The notes: generated by a model from the letters alone, not told the origin. Positions 1-9,750 are shown, numbered from the stretch's first letter. The stretch: 64,000 nt of DNA from Pandoraea sputorum (GCF_000814845.2 NZ_CP010431.2:2666001-2730000); one strand, 5' to 3'. Program-made: numbers and translations.

Positions 1-2967
1 TTGGTGGCGAACGAGGCGGGCACTTTGCGCGAAGCACTGCTTCGCTACCTCGCCGTACCGGACCTGCGCGAGCAAATTGCAATGACGTTTCCGGAGTCAA
101 TGCTTGAGGATATGTTGACGCTCCTTCTGGCGGCACATGCCAACGCGGTGCAAGCGTCGACCCGGGTGCGTCGCAAACGAGCCGACGCGTACGCCGTTGC
201 GACAAATTCACCGAGCACCGACCATGACATCAATCGAACGTGGGGATGGCGAAACGCATGGTCTCATGACATCGCAGGGCTGTTGGACATCGACGATTCC
301 GACGAGATGCCCGCGACTAGCTCGCGAGACGAGGCCCTACGGGACGCACCCGTTCTCGACGCTTCGTTCGACATGCGTGCTGAGTCCGACGCTGCGGTCT
401 TAATAGGACAGGAGAATTCAACGGCTGCGATGTCTGGCGACTCGGTGCAGGACGACCCATCGGACGCGCTCATCGCTAACGAGTCGGTGCCGCGCAGCGG
501 GGGACGCTATGCACCCGCTGGCGAGCGCAAACCTAACAACCCGTCGTATGTGTTGCCATCGGTGCGGCCATCCACAAATGACGCCGAGGCGCATGCGGGA
601 GCCACAACTCGACAAGACACGCTTATCCAGGCGCTGTTGAGCGGTTCGGCCGTGGCGCTTCACGAGGATTGGGCTGAATGGACCGGTGAGGAACGCGCAG
701 TGCTTGCGGCGGTCTGGCGTCATTACGCGACGTACGACACGGTGTTGATGCGCGTCGTGGAGGGCTTTCCGGAAGCGATGCTTGTGGATCTGGCGACGTT
801 GACGGAGCCGTCTGCATCGGCCGTTTGGGAGGCATTTGGGGGGCTTTCGGTCAGTCGGCTGGTTGATGCAGATCAAGTGTCGGCGTACGCCATTGAACGG
901 CTGCCCGGCGACACTTCCCGCGCGCTCGACGGCCCCTCCAGCGTTGCCGATAACGGCGGGCATGAGACGCACGCTCAGCCGATCACACGGAACCTGCCGT
1001 CGAAAACCGAGTTCGATCGATGGAAGCGGGAAGTCTGGCATGCGACCTTCATACAGTTACGTGCCATTTCGCCGGTCGCGTCCACGTCATCCACGTCATC
1101 CACGTCGTCCACATCGTCAATCTCGTCCATGTCGTTCGCTGCGCTGGAAGCCATCGCCTGGAGTCGCGGGACGACAGCATTGACACGTCGGGCGCTTGAT
1201 CTGTGGCGAGCCTCCGTCACAAACGCTACCGTGGCTACCACCACCAATACGACTTCCCCGGGCACGATTGCACGTTCGCCGAGCGCGGCCAACAGCATCG
1301 ACGTGGATGACAATGACCGCCGACCGCTGGAGTCATCGACTGCCGCTGCAATGCCATCCGCGTCGGTGCCGCTCCCAGTGAGCCGCCACACTGCGCACGT
1401 AGCGATCCAACGCCTCATTGCGCTTCGCCAACGAGTGAACCCGCAAGGCGGCGATCTTATCGCTCGTGCCTCGTCGTTGCCCGACGCCGAGCGAGTCGAG
1501 CTCCGGCAAATCGTCACGGAGATATCGTCATCGCTAGATGCCGATCTTCTCGGGATCGACGCTCGCCACTGGCAAGCCGTCGTCGACACGATGATCACCG
1601 TCAGCGAGACGATTCCCGACGCGCACAGAGAAGTGCTTTATCGCTCGATTCTCGACAACACGCCGGAGGTCGATGATCGTCGCGCCGAAGCCGCCGAAGC
1701 CGCCGAAGCCGCCGAAGCCGCCGAAGCCGCCGAAGCCGCCGAAGCCGCCGAAGCCGCCGAAGCCGCCGAAGCCACTGGGCGCTATTACGCGAGTGTGGCC
1801 ACCGCACTCGCCAGCGATGCCGTGCTCGATCTTGACCTGTTCGCGGCGTCGGCGATTGCAGACGTCGCTTCGTCGTCCCCGGACGATCCGGATTTCAATT
1901 CACCCGAACCATTCCCCGCGACATCCCCAAACCGTCCGCCCGCCATGCCGGAAGACTTCATCACCTATCTCACCTCTACGGACTTCCGCCAGGGCAGCAC
2001 TCCGCCTGCAGGCTTCGACATCTGGCTTCGTCAGTCGGTCTATTCGGGCGCGCAGGTTCTGCGACCGGTCATCGCGATGGCCGCAGAAGACGAGGTACTG
2101 GCCGAGCGTTGGCTGGATGTGATTCCGCAGCCGCTGTGGCCGGGCATCGCGCGACTGTCGTCCCGCGACACGCCGCAAGTGGCTCAAATGCTGCGCGTCG
2201 CCAGCGACATCACGGATCTGTTCGCTACGACCGTCGAGACGGTCGCACCGGCGAGTCTGCACCGTGCGCGCTGGCGTTTCCTGTTCCCGTGGCTGTTCCT
2301 GTCGCAGCGTCCGTTCGACGCCACACCGTTCGCAACATCGCTCGTGGCGCAACTGGCCCGTCACGCGAACGTGTCTGTGCCACCCGCGCTCGCCTCGCGC
2401 GTTCAACAACAAACCGGTATCGATATGCGCACTGCCGAGGTGACCGACGACGTCCACCTTTTGCAGACTCCGTTGATGGTGCCTTACGCCGGGATCGTTC
2501 TTGCCTGGCCGTTCACGCCTCAGCTTTGGGAGACGCTCGGCCTGACTAAGGAACATCGCTTCGTCAGCGACGAAGCCGCTGAGCGTGCAGTGCTCCTGCT
2601 GCATCACGTCGGCTCAGGCCTCACCGAAGCCCCGGAACCGCATCTGACGATGCACAAGCTGCTTTGCGGATTGCCGTTGGCTACGCCCGTAGCACGCAAT
2701 CTCGACATTACGGCAGACGAGTCGGCGATATGCGACCGGATGCTCGACGTCATCATCGAGCACTGGTCCGCCATCGGTAACACGTCTCGCGAGGGCCTCA
2801 GGGGAAGCTTCCTGCAGCGCGAGGGCCGGTTGTCGCTGGCGGAAGACGGCTGGCACTTGAAGGTGAAACGAGCGCCATACGACATGCTGCTGGATCGGCT
2901 GCCGTGGAGCATCTCGACAATTCGTCTGTCCTGGATGGAGCAGACGCTATGGGTGGAGTGGGCATGA
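1..2967 (+). CDS. eCIS tape-measure-type protein (CIS_TMP family), possibly 5'-partial
   Basis: Large structural protein of an extracellular contractile injection system, thought to set tail-tube length. The last ~170 residues carry the family signature: a 'GIVLAWPF' block, a 'KLLCGLPL' block, an 'FLQREGRL' block and a terminal 'LPWSIS...WVEW' motif. Helical repeats near residues 10-50 and 230-270 share an 'FPE.ML.DL' pattern. The middle is low complexity: a Ser/Thr run near residues 361-378 and ten AEA units at 562-591. The frame is open from base 1 with TTG as first codon, so the true start may lie upstream. Its stop overlaps the ATPase start (ATGA), indicating translational coupling. Baseplate, sheath and tube genes are presumably just before the window. 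Confidence 0.85.
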   Translation: MVANEAGTLREALLRYLAVPDLREQIAMTFPESMLEDMLTLLLAAHANAVQASTRVRRKRADAYAVATNSPSTDHDINRTWGWRNAWSHDIAGLLDIDDSDEMPATSSRDEALRDAPVLDASFDMRAESDAAVLIGQENSTAAMSGDSVQDDPSDALIANESVPRSGGRYAPAGERKPNNPSYVLPSVRPSTNDAEAHAGATTRQDTLIQALLSGSAVALHEDWAEWTGEERAVLAAVWRHYATYDTVLMRVVEGFPEAMLVDLATLTEPSASAVWEAFGGLSVSRLVDADQVSAYAIERLPGDTSRALDGPSSVADNGGHETHAQPITRNLPSKTEFDRWKREVWHATFIQLRAISPVASTSSTSSTSSTSSISSMSFAALEAIAWSRGTTALTRRALDLWRASVTNATVATTTNTTSPGTIARSPSAANSIDVDDNDRRPLESSTAAAMPSASVPLPVSRHTAHVAIQRLIALRQRVNPQGGDLIARASSLPDAERVELRQIVTEISSSLDADLLGIDARHWQAVVDTMITVSETIPDAHREVLYRSILDNTPEVDDRRAEAAEAAEAAEAAEAAEAAEAAEAAEAAEATGRYYASVATALASDAVLDLDLFAASAIADVASSSPDDPDFNSPEPFPATSPNRPPAMPEDFITYLTSTDFRQGSTPPAGFDIWLRQSVYSGAQVLRPVIAMAAEDEVLAERWLDVIPQPLWPGIARLSSRDTPQVAQMLRVASDITDLFATTVETVAPASLHRARWRFLFPWLFLSQRPFDATPFATSLVAQLARHANVSVPPALASRVQQQTGIDMRTAEVTDDVHLLQTPLMVPYAGIVLAWPFTPQLWETLGLTKEHRFVSDEAAERAVLLLHHVGSGLTEAPEPHLTMHKLLCGLPLATPVARNLDITADESAICDRMLDVIIEHWSAIGNTSREGLRGSFLQREGRLSLAEDGWHLKVKRAPYDMLLDRLPWSISTIRLSWMEQTLWVEWA
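1081..1125 (+). repeat. Imperfect 9-bp tandem repeat inside the tape-measure gene
   Basis: About four copies of TCCACGTCA with single-base variants, then degenerate copies, encoding a Ser-Thr-Ser run. The period is a multiple of three, so copy-number change keeps the frame. Confidence 0.85.
1684..1773 (+). repeat. Ten perfect 9-bp tandem repeats (GCCGAAGCC)
   Basis: Ninety bases made of ten identical GCCGAAGCC units encode ten Ala-Glu-Ala units (residues 562-591). This is probably a flexible or helical linker. Sequence identity of the units implies recent expansion by slipped-strand mispairing. Loss or gain of a unit would change protein length by three residues without a frameshift. Confidence 0.95.
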
Positions 2968-4337
2968 CGGCCTCCTTAGATCCCGTCGACCCGTTGGGTG
3001 CGAACGCCGCGAGCCTGTCGCGCGAGATCGACTGGTTCGGCGCAGTGCTGGAGACGCGGCTGCACGCGTATTTCATGCATGACGGCGTGCCGCATGACAT
3101 CTATGTGCATACGCCGCCGGATCTCACGGACGATCCGTCGCCGTTTGCCCGTGCCTTGGTCGAACACGCGCTGGCGGACGATTTCGACGCACGTATCGTG
3201 CTCATGCTCGCGATGCTGCCCCATGTCCGCCCGCAAGCGCTAGATCTGCTATTCACGCAGAACAAGAACACCGAGCGCCAGTTCACCGAGTTCGGGGGAT
3301 GGCGGGCCCAGCATCACAACGGTCTTCTGCCGACCGGAGAAACCGCTGCGTTCGTTCTCGCAGGCGACGATCTGAGCCGCCGCTTCGACGTCATGGCGCT
3401 GTTCGATGCTGACCACGTTTTCGCGCGCGCCTCTATTCTGCGACTCGAACGCCGGGCGGACGGCGAACCGGCCCTGGCCGCCGCGTTGCATATCGAGCGG
3501 GATTTCCTCGAACGCAGTACATCTGGCCGCGAGCATAAGCCGGACTACAGCGCCGGATTTCCTGCCAAGCGCATCACGACGCAGCACGACTGGACAGACC
3601 TCGTGCTCACGCCGGACGTCATCGAGGAGATCGACCAGATTCGGCAATGGCTCGACGACGGCGAGGGCATCATGCAACGCTGGCAACTCGATCGCATCGT
3701 CAAACCCGGCTTCCGGGCATTGTTCTACGGCCCGCCGGGCACGGGCAAGACACTCACCGCGACGCTGCTCGGCAAAGCGGCTGGCGTGGATGTGTATCGC
3801 ATCGACCTGTCGAAGATCGTCTCGAAGTACATCGGCGAGACGGAGAAGAACATGGCAAACGTCTTCGATCAGGCGCAGAACAAGCACTGGATTCTGTTCT
3901 TCGACGAAGCCGATGCGCTGTTCGGCAAGCGCACCGAGGGCAGCACCGCCAACGACCGTCATGCCAATCAGGAGGTCGCTTACCTGCTTCAGCGCATCGA
4001 GGACTATCCCGGTGTGGTGCTGCTGGCAAGCAACCTGAAGGACAACATCGACGAAGCCTTTGCCCGGCGGTTTCAGAGTGCGATCCATTTCCCCATGCCG
4101 GATGAAATCCAGCGGCTGCAACTGTGGCGCAATCTCTTCCCGGCACGCCGGGGGCTGTCGGATGACGTTGATCTGCCCGCGCTCGCAGCGCAACACGTGC
4201 TCTCGGGCGGTGCGCTGCTCAACGTGGTGCGGCACGCCGTCATGTGGGCGGAGCGCGACGGCCGTCAGGTCGTGAAACAAGGCGACTTGCTGCGCGCGAT
4301 CCGACGCGAACACATCAAAGAAGGACGCACGATCTGA
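2964..4337 (+). CDS. eCIS AAA+ ATPase
   Basis: Cytoplasmic AAA+ ATPase of 457 residues of the type found next to tape-measure genes in Afp/PVC-like systems, where it is needed for particle assembly. Walker A is GPPGTGKT at residues 256-263. Walker B is 'ILFFDEADALF' with D314/E315, followed by a sensor region 'VVLLASNLKDNID' and arginine-finger-like 'FARRFQ'. The first ~200 residues are a family-specific N-domain. The ATG at 2964 is chosen over the in-frame ATG at 2904 because it overlaps the upstream stop as ATGA and follows GGTGGAGTGGG. The next gene starts one base after its stop. Confidence 0.88.
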   Translation: MTASLDPVDPLGANAASLSREIDWFGAVLETRLHAYFMHDGVPHDIYVHTPPDLTDDPSPFARALVEHALADDFDARIVLMLAMLPHVRPQALDLLFTQNKNTERQFTEFGGWRAQHHNGLLPTGETAAFVLAGDDLSRRFDVMALFDADHVFARASILRLERRADGEPALAAALHIERDFLERSTSGREHKPDYSAGFPAKRITTQHDWTDLVLTPDVIEEIDQIRQWLDDGEGIMQRWQLDRIVKPGFRALFYGPPGTGKTLTATLLGKAAGVDVYRIDLSKIVSKYIGETEKNMANVFDQAQNKHWILFFDEADALFGKRTEGSTANDRHANQEVAYLLQRIEDYPGVVLLASNLKDNIDEAFARRFQSAIHFPMPDEIQRLQLWRNLFPARRGLSDDVDLPALAAQHVLSGGALLNVVRHAVMWAERDGRQVVKQGDLLRAIRREHIKEGRTI

Positions 4338-4338
4338 T

Positions 4339-7300
4339 ATGAGCCCTGTCGACTTTCTGAGAAGTGCCCGCAGGTGGATGCCGTTAGCCGGTGCGGTGGT
4401 GCTCGGATTTTTCATGCTTGCACCGGCCGTCGACGCAGAGACGATCTCAGCGAGTGAGGCGAGTGAGGCGAGTGCAGCGAGCGCGGCAGGGGCGTCAGCA
4501 CCGCAAGCGGCTTCTGCTACGGAAGCACCCGCCGTCTCCGCACCAACCTCGCAACCTGTGGCCGTCAAGGGCGCCCCCACGCAAGCCGTCGCGGCCCCCG
4601 TCGAAGCGTCGACGGGGAAGTTCTCGCGCATGGCACCGCCCATCGGCAGCGATGGCCAGCCAATGACGCCCGAGCAGGCATGGCACATCGTGAACACCGT
4701 TCAGGTGAAGCCCGAACCGACCTCCGGCCCGGCCACGGTGCTGATTTCGGCGGATGTCGTCCGGCATCTCGCGCCTGCCACGCGTCGTGCCATCCAGCAA
4801 GCGTTGCTCATCATCTACTCGGAAGATCCGGCCTATCTTCAGGCGTACCGAGAGAGCACGCGGCCCCTGTCCGACAACCTTGTCGGCCCGATTACCCTGT
4901 CGTGGCTGAACCGATTCTGGCTCGACTTCAAGATGCAGCCCGTGGGGAACCTGACGAGCGCGTCGGTGCAGGCGCTGCTGAAATTCGCGTCGATTGTGCG
5001 TGCACATCCACAATGGAAGGCCGATCTGGTCGGCGCAGACCTCGGGAAGTGGATCGACGGGTTCGACGCAAAAGAACAGGCCCGCTATTACCAGATCCGT
5101 CTCGCGGGCACGGACGACGAGATCGCCGCCATGTTGTGGCTGTACCACCTCGACACCGACGGCAACCGCAATGCAGGCCCCGATCCTGACCGTGCGCTGC
5201 TCACGATCTACAACTACACGCTCGACGCTGCGGACTTCACCTTGCTGGCGTCGAAGTCGAAGGTCATCGATCACCTTTCCGCCTTGCAGGACAAGGTGTA
5301 CCTGAACCAACCGCTGTTCGACGCAGCGGTGCTCGATGCGCTCAAGGACCTGGGCAAGCAGGCGGAAGCCTATCTGCCAGAAGCGCGTGCGGTGGCGATC
5401 ACAACGACCTATCAGTTGACGCAAGCCTCGCTTGCGCAACTTCGCAACGACGCCCGTGTGCCCACGCCGATCATCGATGCCGTCGCCGGGTTGACCGAAG
5501 AGTATGCGAGTCAGGCGGACTTCAACGAAGCAATTCTCGACGCCACGGCCGACATCAAGACCCCGGTCGATCCTTATGTCCCCGAGATCGTACGGGCGGC
5601 GCAATCGCAAACCACTTATGTGCTGACGGCTCAGGCGCTCGCAGAGCTGGCGTCAAGTCGGAGGAACGAATCGGTGCCGCCGGTCATCCTCGACATGCTC
5701 AAGGGGCTGCAGGGATTGCAATATCCCCAATTATGGTTGTTCGACCGGGCTGTGATGGCGCGTCTGCGCGAGGGCGTGGGCGCGTGCCCCACCGGCATTC
5801 CGGGCAGCGTGGCCGACGCACGCAAAGTCTCCGCCGAACAGATGCAGCAGTTGTCGGCGGTCCTGCGCGATCCCGCGCTGTTCGCGCAACTCGAAGCGCT
5901 GTGGCGCAAGGGCGCATGCAGCAACGTCGACACCCTGTCGCTGCCGCAACTGATGCAGGCGCTGTACGACCGCCTCCGCCCGTCGCTGGTCGCCACCGCG
6001 CGCAAGAAGCCCGCATTCGACCCGAACAAGCAGGTGAGTTGGGACGGCAACGGCTGTGGGTGTGTTCTGGACCGTCTGGACGGTGAGGTGTACGGCTTCT
6101 TCCCGTTCTGGATGGCCGGGCCGAAGCAAAACGTCGACTTCAGCACGCTCTCGCGCATTGGCTACTACGGGGCGACGTTCGACGATACCGGGCGGCTGGT
6201 CCAAGCCAACTACGGCAGTAGCTTCGTCGATCTGGCACAGACGTCGGCGTCATTGCCGGGGGACTTCGTGTCCGTCGCTCAGCGCCATCAGAGCAATGTG
6301 CAGTGGGTCATTCAGCGCAACGACTGGCGCTCATGGACCCGGCTCGACAAGGATCGTAAGGTCGCCGTCCTCAATCGCCTGAGCGACGACATCGTGCGAC
6401 TGCTCTCGACCGGGCTGCAAAACTGGACCGCCGCCGTCTCGAACCGACTTCCGTTCGGCGCGCGCTTTGCGCCGACCAACGGCAGCGGCGTGGTGCTGTT
6501 CTTCGACGGCTATCCGGAAGACCCGGTGTCGGTGCAGGCCTTCAACCAGTTCGTGGATCAGTTGCGCAGCCGTTTGCGCAAGGCAAGGGCGGGGGATCGC
6601 ATCGACGTCATGCTGCGGCACGACCGCGTCGGGCATGGCGTCTACAGCTATGCAAACCTCATGCAGTTGGTAACGGATAGCGACAAAAACGCCGTGACGG
6701 ACCTGCTGGCCCGTGTCGAGCGCGACCAGAAGCGTCGGCCGAACTTTCTGGTGCTGCTCGACGAGCCGACCACCGATTCGAAGAAGGCGCTGCGCGAATC
6801 GGTCGAAGCCGGGCTTCACGGTGAGGAACGCATGACGGTGCTGCGCCAGATCGTGCCTGTCATCACGTTCGACAACGACAACTGGCAGCAACTCCAGGAC
6901 GACATCGTCTATGCGCAGGACAATTTCGGCGGGATCGGCTTCTGGCCAATGCCGCTGAGCGCCGCCGGCGCGGCGCAAAAGACCGATCCGGCGATGCCGA
7001 CGGTGGACTCGCTGGTGCCCAGGGCGATGGAGGGCGTGCAGGCCTGTACGCTGACGCGCAGCATCAGCGAGTGCATCGCAGACCACTATCAGGATCCGCC
7101 CGGCGCGCAATCGTCCGCCGTGTGCAAGACGGTCTGCGAGAACCTCTACGCTTTCCGGCTGGCGACAAAGCTCGTGCTGCTGTTGCTGATCGGGTGCGGC
7201 GTGGCGTACTACGTGTCGTGCCGCTGGCGGGAATGGATGGCGCGCTATCATCACGCACCCGCACTGGTCGTGGCTGCCGTGTGGATTCTGCTGGGACTGG

Positions 7301-7434
7301 CGTTGCTGTTCTGCGATCCGTTCCTGCGATGGCTCGCGCGCGGCTACATGATCCCGATTTTCCTGGTGCTGTTCATCATCGCGGTGATCGCCTGGTACCA
7401 GTACCAGCTCAAAGCGCGCGACGACCAGCCTTAA
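4339..7434 (+). CDS. Membrane-anchored protein with degenerate GH18-like domain, eCIS-linked
   Basis: Protein of 1031 residues beginning with a signal/anchor segment (residues ~13-32), then an Ala/Ser-rich stretch, a helical region of ~450 residues, a GH18-like barrel (~582-890) and two C-terminal membrane helices (~940-1020). The barrel start is seen as 'GEVYGFFPFW' (582-591). The site matching DGxDxDWEYP reads SGVVLFFDGYP (716-726), so the catalytic acidic residues are replaced and chitinase activity is doubtful. It starts one base after the ATPase stop and belongs to the same operon. A role in envelope docking, peptidoglycan binding or particle release is inference. The GH18 link rests on motif reading only. 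Confidence 0.65.
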   Translation: MSPVDFLRSARRWMPLAGAVVLGFFMLAPAVDAETISASEASEASAASAAGASAPQAASATEAPAVSAPTSQPVAVKGAPTQAVAAPVEASTGKFSRMAPPIGSDGQPMTPEQAWHIVNTVQVKPEPTSGPATVLISADVVRHLAPATRRAIQQALLIIYSEDPAYLQAYRESTRPLSDNLVGPITLSWLNRFWLDFKMQPVGNLTSASVQALLKFASIVRAHPQWKADLVGADLGKWIDGFDAKEQARYYQIRLAGTDDEIAAMLWLYHLDTDGNRNAGPDPDRALLTIYNYTLDAADFTLLASKSKVIDHLSALQDKVYLNQPLFDAAVLDALKDLGKQAEAYLPEARAVAITTTYQLTQASLAQLRNDARVPTPIIDAVAGLTEEYASQADFNEAILDATADIKTPVDPYVPEIVRAAQSQTTYVLTAQALAELASSRRNESVPPVILDMLKGLQGLQYPQLWLFDRAVMARLREGVGACPTGIPGSVADARKVSAEQMQQLSAVLRDPALFAQLEALWRKGACSNVDTLSLPQLMQALYDRLRPSLVATARKKPAFDPNKQVSWDGNGCGCVLDRLDGEVYGFFPFWMAGPKQNVDFSTLSRIGYYGATFDDTGRLVQANYGSSFVDLAQTSASLPGDFVSVAQRHQSNVQWVIQRNDWRSWTRLDKDRKVAVLNRLSDDIVRLLSTGLQNWTAAVSNRLPFGARFAPTNGSGVVLFFDGYPEDPVSVQAFNQFVDQLRSRLRKARAGDRIDVMLRHDRVGHGVYSYANLMQLVTDSDKNAVTDLLARVERDQKRRPNFLVLLDEPTTDSKKALRESVEAGLHGEERMTVLRQIVPVITFDNDNWQQLQDDIVYAQDNFGGIGFWPMPLSAAGAAQKTDPAMPTVDSLVPRAMEGVQACTLTRSISECIADHYQDPPGAQSSAVCKTVCENLYAFRLATKLVLLLLIGCGVAYYVSCRWREWMARYHHAPALVVAAVWILLGLALLFCDPFLRWLARGYMIPIFLVLFIIAVIAWYQYQLKARDDQP

Positions 7435-7654
7435 TCGGACAAGATCAGTCGACGTAGGCGGTAAGAGAACGAAGCGAGGCGGGCTGCGTCGTTTGCAAAA
7501 CGACGTGGGCCCGCCACCGATTTCGGCTATGCTGGCGACTAAACAAGCCGAAGAACGGGGTCATCGCGGGGATGACGATCGGGGGGCCGCGCAGCACGCA
7601 CACCCCTTGGCCCGTTCCGGCGATATACGAAACAAAATACTTCGCCAGGTCTAC

Positions 7655-8860
7655 ATGTCTATCCCGGCAGTCTTCATCAGCATCGCGATCCTCTCGTGTG
7701 TCATGAGCGTGGCGGTTCTCGGCTCGCTGTATCAGGCGCACGTGCCGGGAGTTCGCTTGTGGAGCGTGGCGAGCGCGCTGCTGGCCGTGACGTCCGCGCT
7801 GTTGCTCTCCGGCACGTCGGATATCGTCGTCGCGACGTCGAGCAGCCTGCTGATGATTGCCTCGCTTCTCGGGGTACAGGGTTTCCGTCAGTTTCTGAAC
7901 ACGCGCCCCGACTACGCGTGGGAATACGTGGCTATCGCTGCGATCCTCGGTCTGCTGATGTACTGGACGTTCGTGTCCCCGCACGTCGATGCCCGCAGCG
8001 CTATGATCTCGGGCGTCATCGCCTACGTCCGCTTTAACATTGGTTGGATGGTGCTGAGGCACCGTCCGCCGGGACGGCCCAAGTACGCGTATTACTTCGT
8101 GTCGGTAGCCGCAACGCTCGGCGCGGTCGTACATGGGGTTCGTTCGATTGCCTATGCGCTGGGCCTCGTCCATGAAACGGTGTTCCTTGAGCCGACACCC
8201 CTGAACGTGCTCTTCCTTGGCATGGCCACGCTCACGCTCCCGAGTCTGTCCGTCGGCATGGTGCTGCTGGCGCACGACAGGCTCGCCGACCGAATGGAGC
8301 GGCTCGCCACCTACGACGACCTGACCGGCGTGCTGGCGCGCCGCGCCTTCATTGCTCGCGCCGAAACCGTTGCCATGCAAAGCGAGATTGGGCGCACGCC
8401 GTTGTCCGTCGCCATTCTCGATATCGATAACTTCAAAAGCGTGAACGACCGGTATGGGCATGCTGCCGGGGACTGCGCGCTGGCGCATGTGGCGTCGCTG
8501 ATCTCGCGATCTATCCGGGCGGACGACGTCGTCGGACGCATCGGCGGAGAAGAGTTCGCCTTGCTGCTGCCACACGTCACGAAAGAGGAAGCGGGGCGCC
8601 TCGTCGACCGGCTGCGTGACATTGTGGCAACCTCCGGCTCATGCATCCCGAGCCGGGATGTGGTGCCTACGCTCAGTGCCGGTGTGGACGCTTTCGGCCG
8701 GGGAGACACCCTGGCGACCGTGATGGCCCGAGCCGACGCGGCGCTCTATGCCGCAAAGGCAAACGGTCGGAACTGCGTCGTGGTCGTGCCGGACACCGAA
8801 GTGCGTCCGGCCGAGGGCTGGGACCGGCGCACGGGTGCGGGCAAGGCGGCCGCGGGCTGA
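7655..8860 (+). CDS. Membrane-bound diguanylate cyclase (GGDEF)
   Basis: Makes cyclic di-GMP from two GTP. About seven hydrophobic helices fill residues 1-215, a membrane sensor region of MASE type. A GGDEF domain follows with 'DIDNFKSVNDRYGHAAGD' and the active-site motif GGEEF at 297-301, the common active variant. The ATG at 7655 is chosen over 7493 because it begins directly at the first membrane helix and follows CCAGGTCTAC. The 220 bases before it show no other gene. No EAL or HD-GYP domain is present. Single gene, apparently unrelated to the eCIS operon. Confidence 0.87.
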   Translation: MSIPAVFISIAILSCVMSVAVLGSLYQAHVPGVRLWSVASALLAVTSALLLSGTSDIVVATSSSLLMIASLLGVQGFRQFLNTRPDYAWEYVAIAAILGLLMYWTFVSPHVDARSAMISGVIAYVRFNIGWMVLRHRPPGRPKYAYYFVSVAATLGAVVHGVRSIAYALGLVHETVFLEPTPLNVLFLGMATLTLPSLSVGMVLLAHDRLADRMERLATYDDLTGVLARRAFIARAETVAMQSEIGRTPLSVAILDIDNFKSVNDRYGHAAGDCALAHVASLISRSIRADDVVGRIGGEEFALLLPHVTKEEAGRLVDRLRDIVATSGSCIPSRDVVPTLSAGVDAFGRGDTLATVMARADAALYAAKANGRNCVVVVPDTEVRPAEGWDRRTGAGKAAAG

Positions 8861-8982
8861 ACGTGCCGCCGTTTTGGGGACTAATACCATCAGGTGATAT
8901 TCCGGCATCCCCCGGGTCGACTAGTCTTTCGTCGGGTTGCACTGTGCACCCGCGCGCAACGTAAAGTCAAAGGACCCTGACC

Positions 8983-9669
8983 ATGTCGAATCCCAAGCTC
9001 GAAGTCTTGACCCCTCAGAACAGCCAGCTCATCATCATCGACCACCAGCCGCAAATGGCATTCGGTGTTCAGTCGATGGACCGTCAGGCGCTGAAGAACA
9101 ATGTGGTCGGTCTGGCCAAGGCCGCAAAGATCTTCAATATCCCGACGACGATCACGACCGTCGAGAGCGAATCGTTCTCCGGTTACACCTATCCGGAAGT
9201 CCTCGACGTATTCCCCGGCGCGAAGACCCTTGAGCGCACCTCGCTGAATTCGTGGGACGACCAGAAGGTGCGCGACGCGCTCAAGGCCAACGGCCGCAAG
9301 AAGGTGATCGTGGCGGGCCTGTGGACCGAAGTCTGCAATACGACCTTCGCCCTGTGCGCCATGCTCGAAGGCGACTACGAAATCTACATGGTCGGCGACG
9401 CCTCGGGCGGCACCAGCAAGGAAGCCCACGATTTCGCCATGCAGCGCATGGTGCAGGCAGGCGCGGTACCGGTTACGTGGTTGCAGGTGCTGCTCGAATG
9501 GCAGCGCGACTGGGCGCGCCGCGATACCTACGACGCCGTGATGAAGCTCGTCAAGGAACATGCAGGTGCCTACGGCATGGGCGTCGACTACGCCTATACG
9601 ATGGTGCACAAGGCCCCGCAGCGCACGTCGGGCACGCACGAATCGCTGGCCCCGGTCCCGGCTCGCTGA
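8983..9669 (+). CDS. Isochorismatase-family hydrolase (YcaC-like)
   Basis: Cysteine hydrolase of 228 residues. Visible features are the strand 'LIIIDHQPQMAFG' with the early catalytic Asp, and the nucleophile-bearing 'GLWTEVCNTTFAL'. The second half matches YcaC-like proteins ('RDTYDAVMKLVKEHAGAYGMG'). The substrate is unknown for this subfamily. It is a single gene between a diguanylate cyclase and a strong terminator. Confidence 0.85.
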   Translation: MSNPKLEVLTPQNSQLIIIDHQPQMAFGVQSMDRQALKNNVVGLAKAAKIFNIPTTITTVESESFSGYTYPEVLDVFPGAKTLERTSLNSWDDQKVRDALKANGRKKVIVAGLWTEVCNTTFALCAMLEGDYEIYMVGDASGGTSKEAHDFAMQRMVQAGAVPVTWLQVLLEWQRDWARRDTYDAVMKLVKEHAGAYGMGVDYAYTMVHKAPQRTSGTHESLAPVPAR

Positions 9670-9696
9670 TCGCTCTTCACCGTTCGACGTAATAAG

Positions 9697-9730
9697 AAAG
9701 GCCGCCAGTTTGACGCTGGCGGCCTTTTTT
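9697..9730. terminator. Bidirectional rho-independent terminator
   Basis: Stem GGCCGCCAG (9700-9708) / CTGGCGGCC (9716-9724) with a 7-nt loop, flanked by AAA on the left and six T on the right. It lies between two convergent genes and can serve both. Confidence 0.92.
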
Positions 9731-9750
9731 GCGAGTTACGTTCGAGACGC

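Noticed and set aside
1684..1773. Tandem repeat as a CRISPR or integration site
   Set aside because: 9-bp period without spacers, inside a coding frame; simple coding microsatellite.
3249..4697. 482-codon antisense frame over the eCIS ATPase
   Set aside because: Antisense shadow of a strongly supported AAA+ gene; no ribosome site or family match.
4339..7434. Active chitinase
   Set aside because: The catalytic acidic residues of the GH18 motif are replaced.
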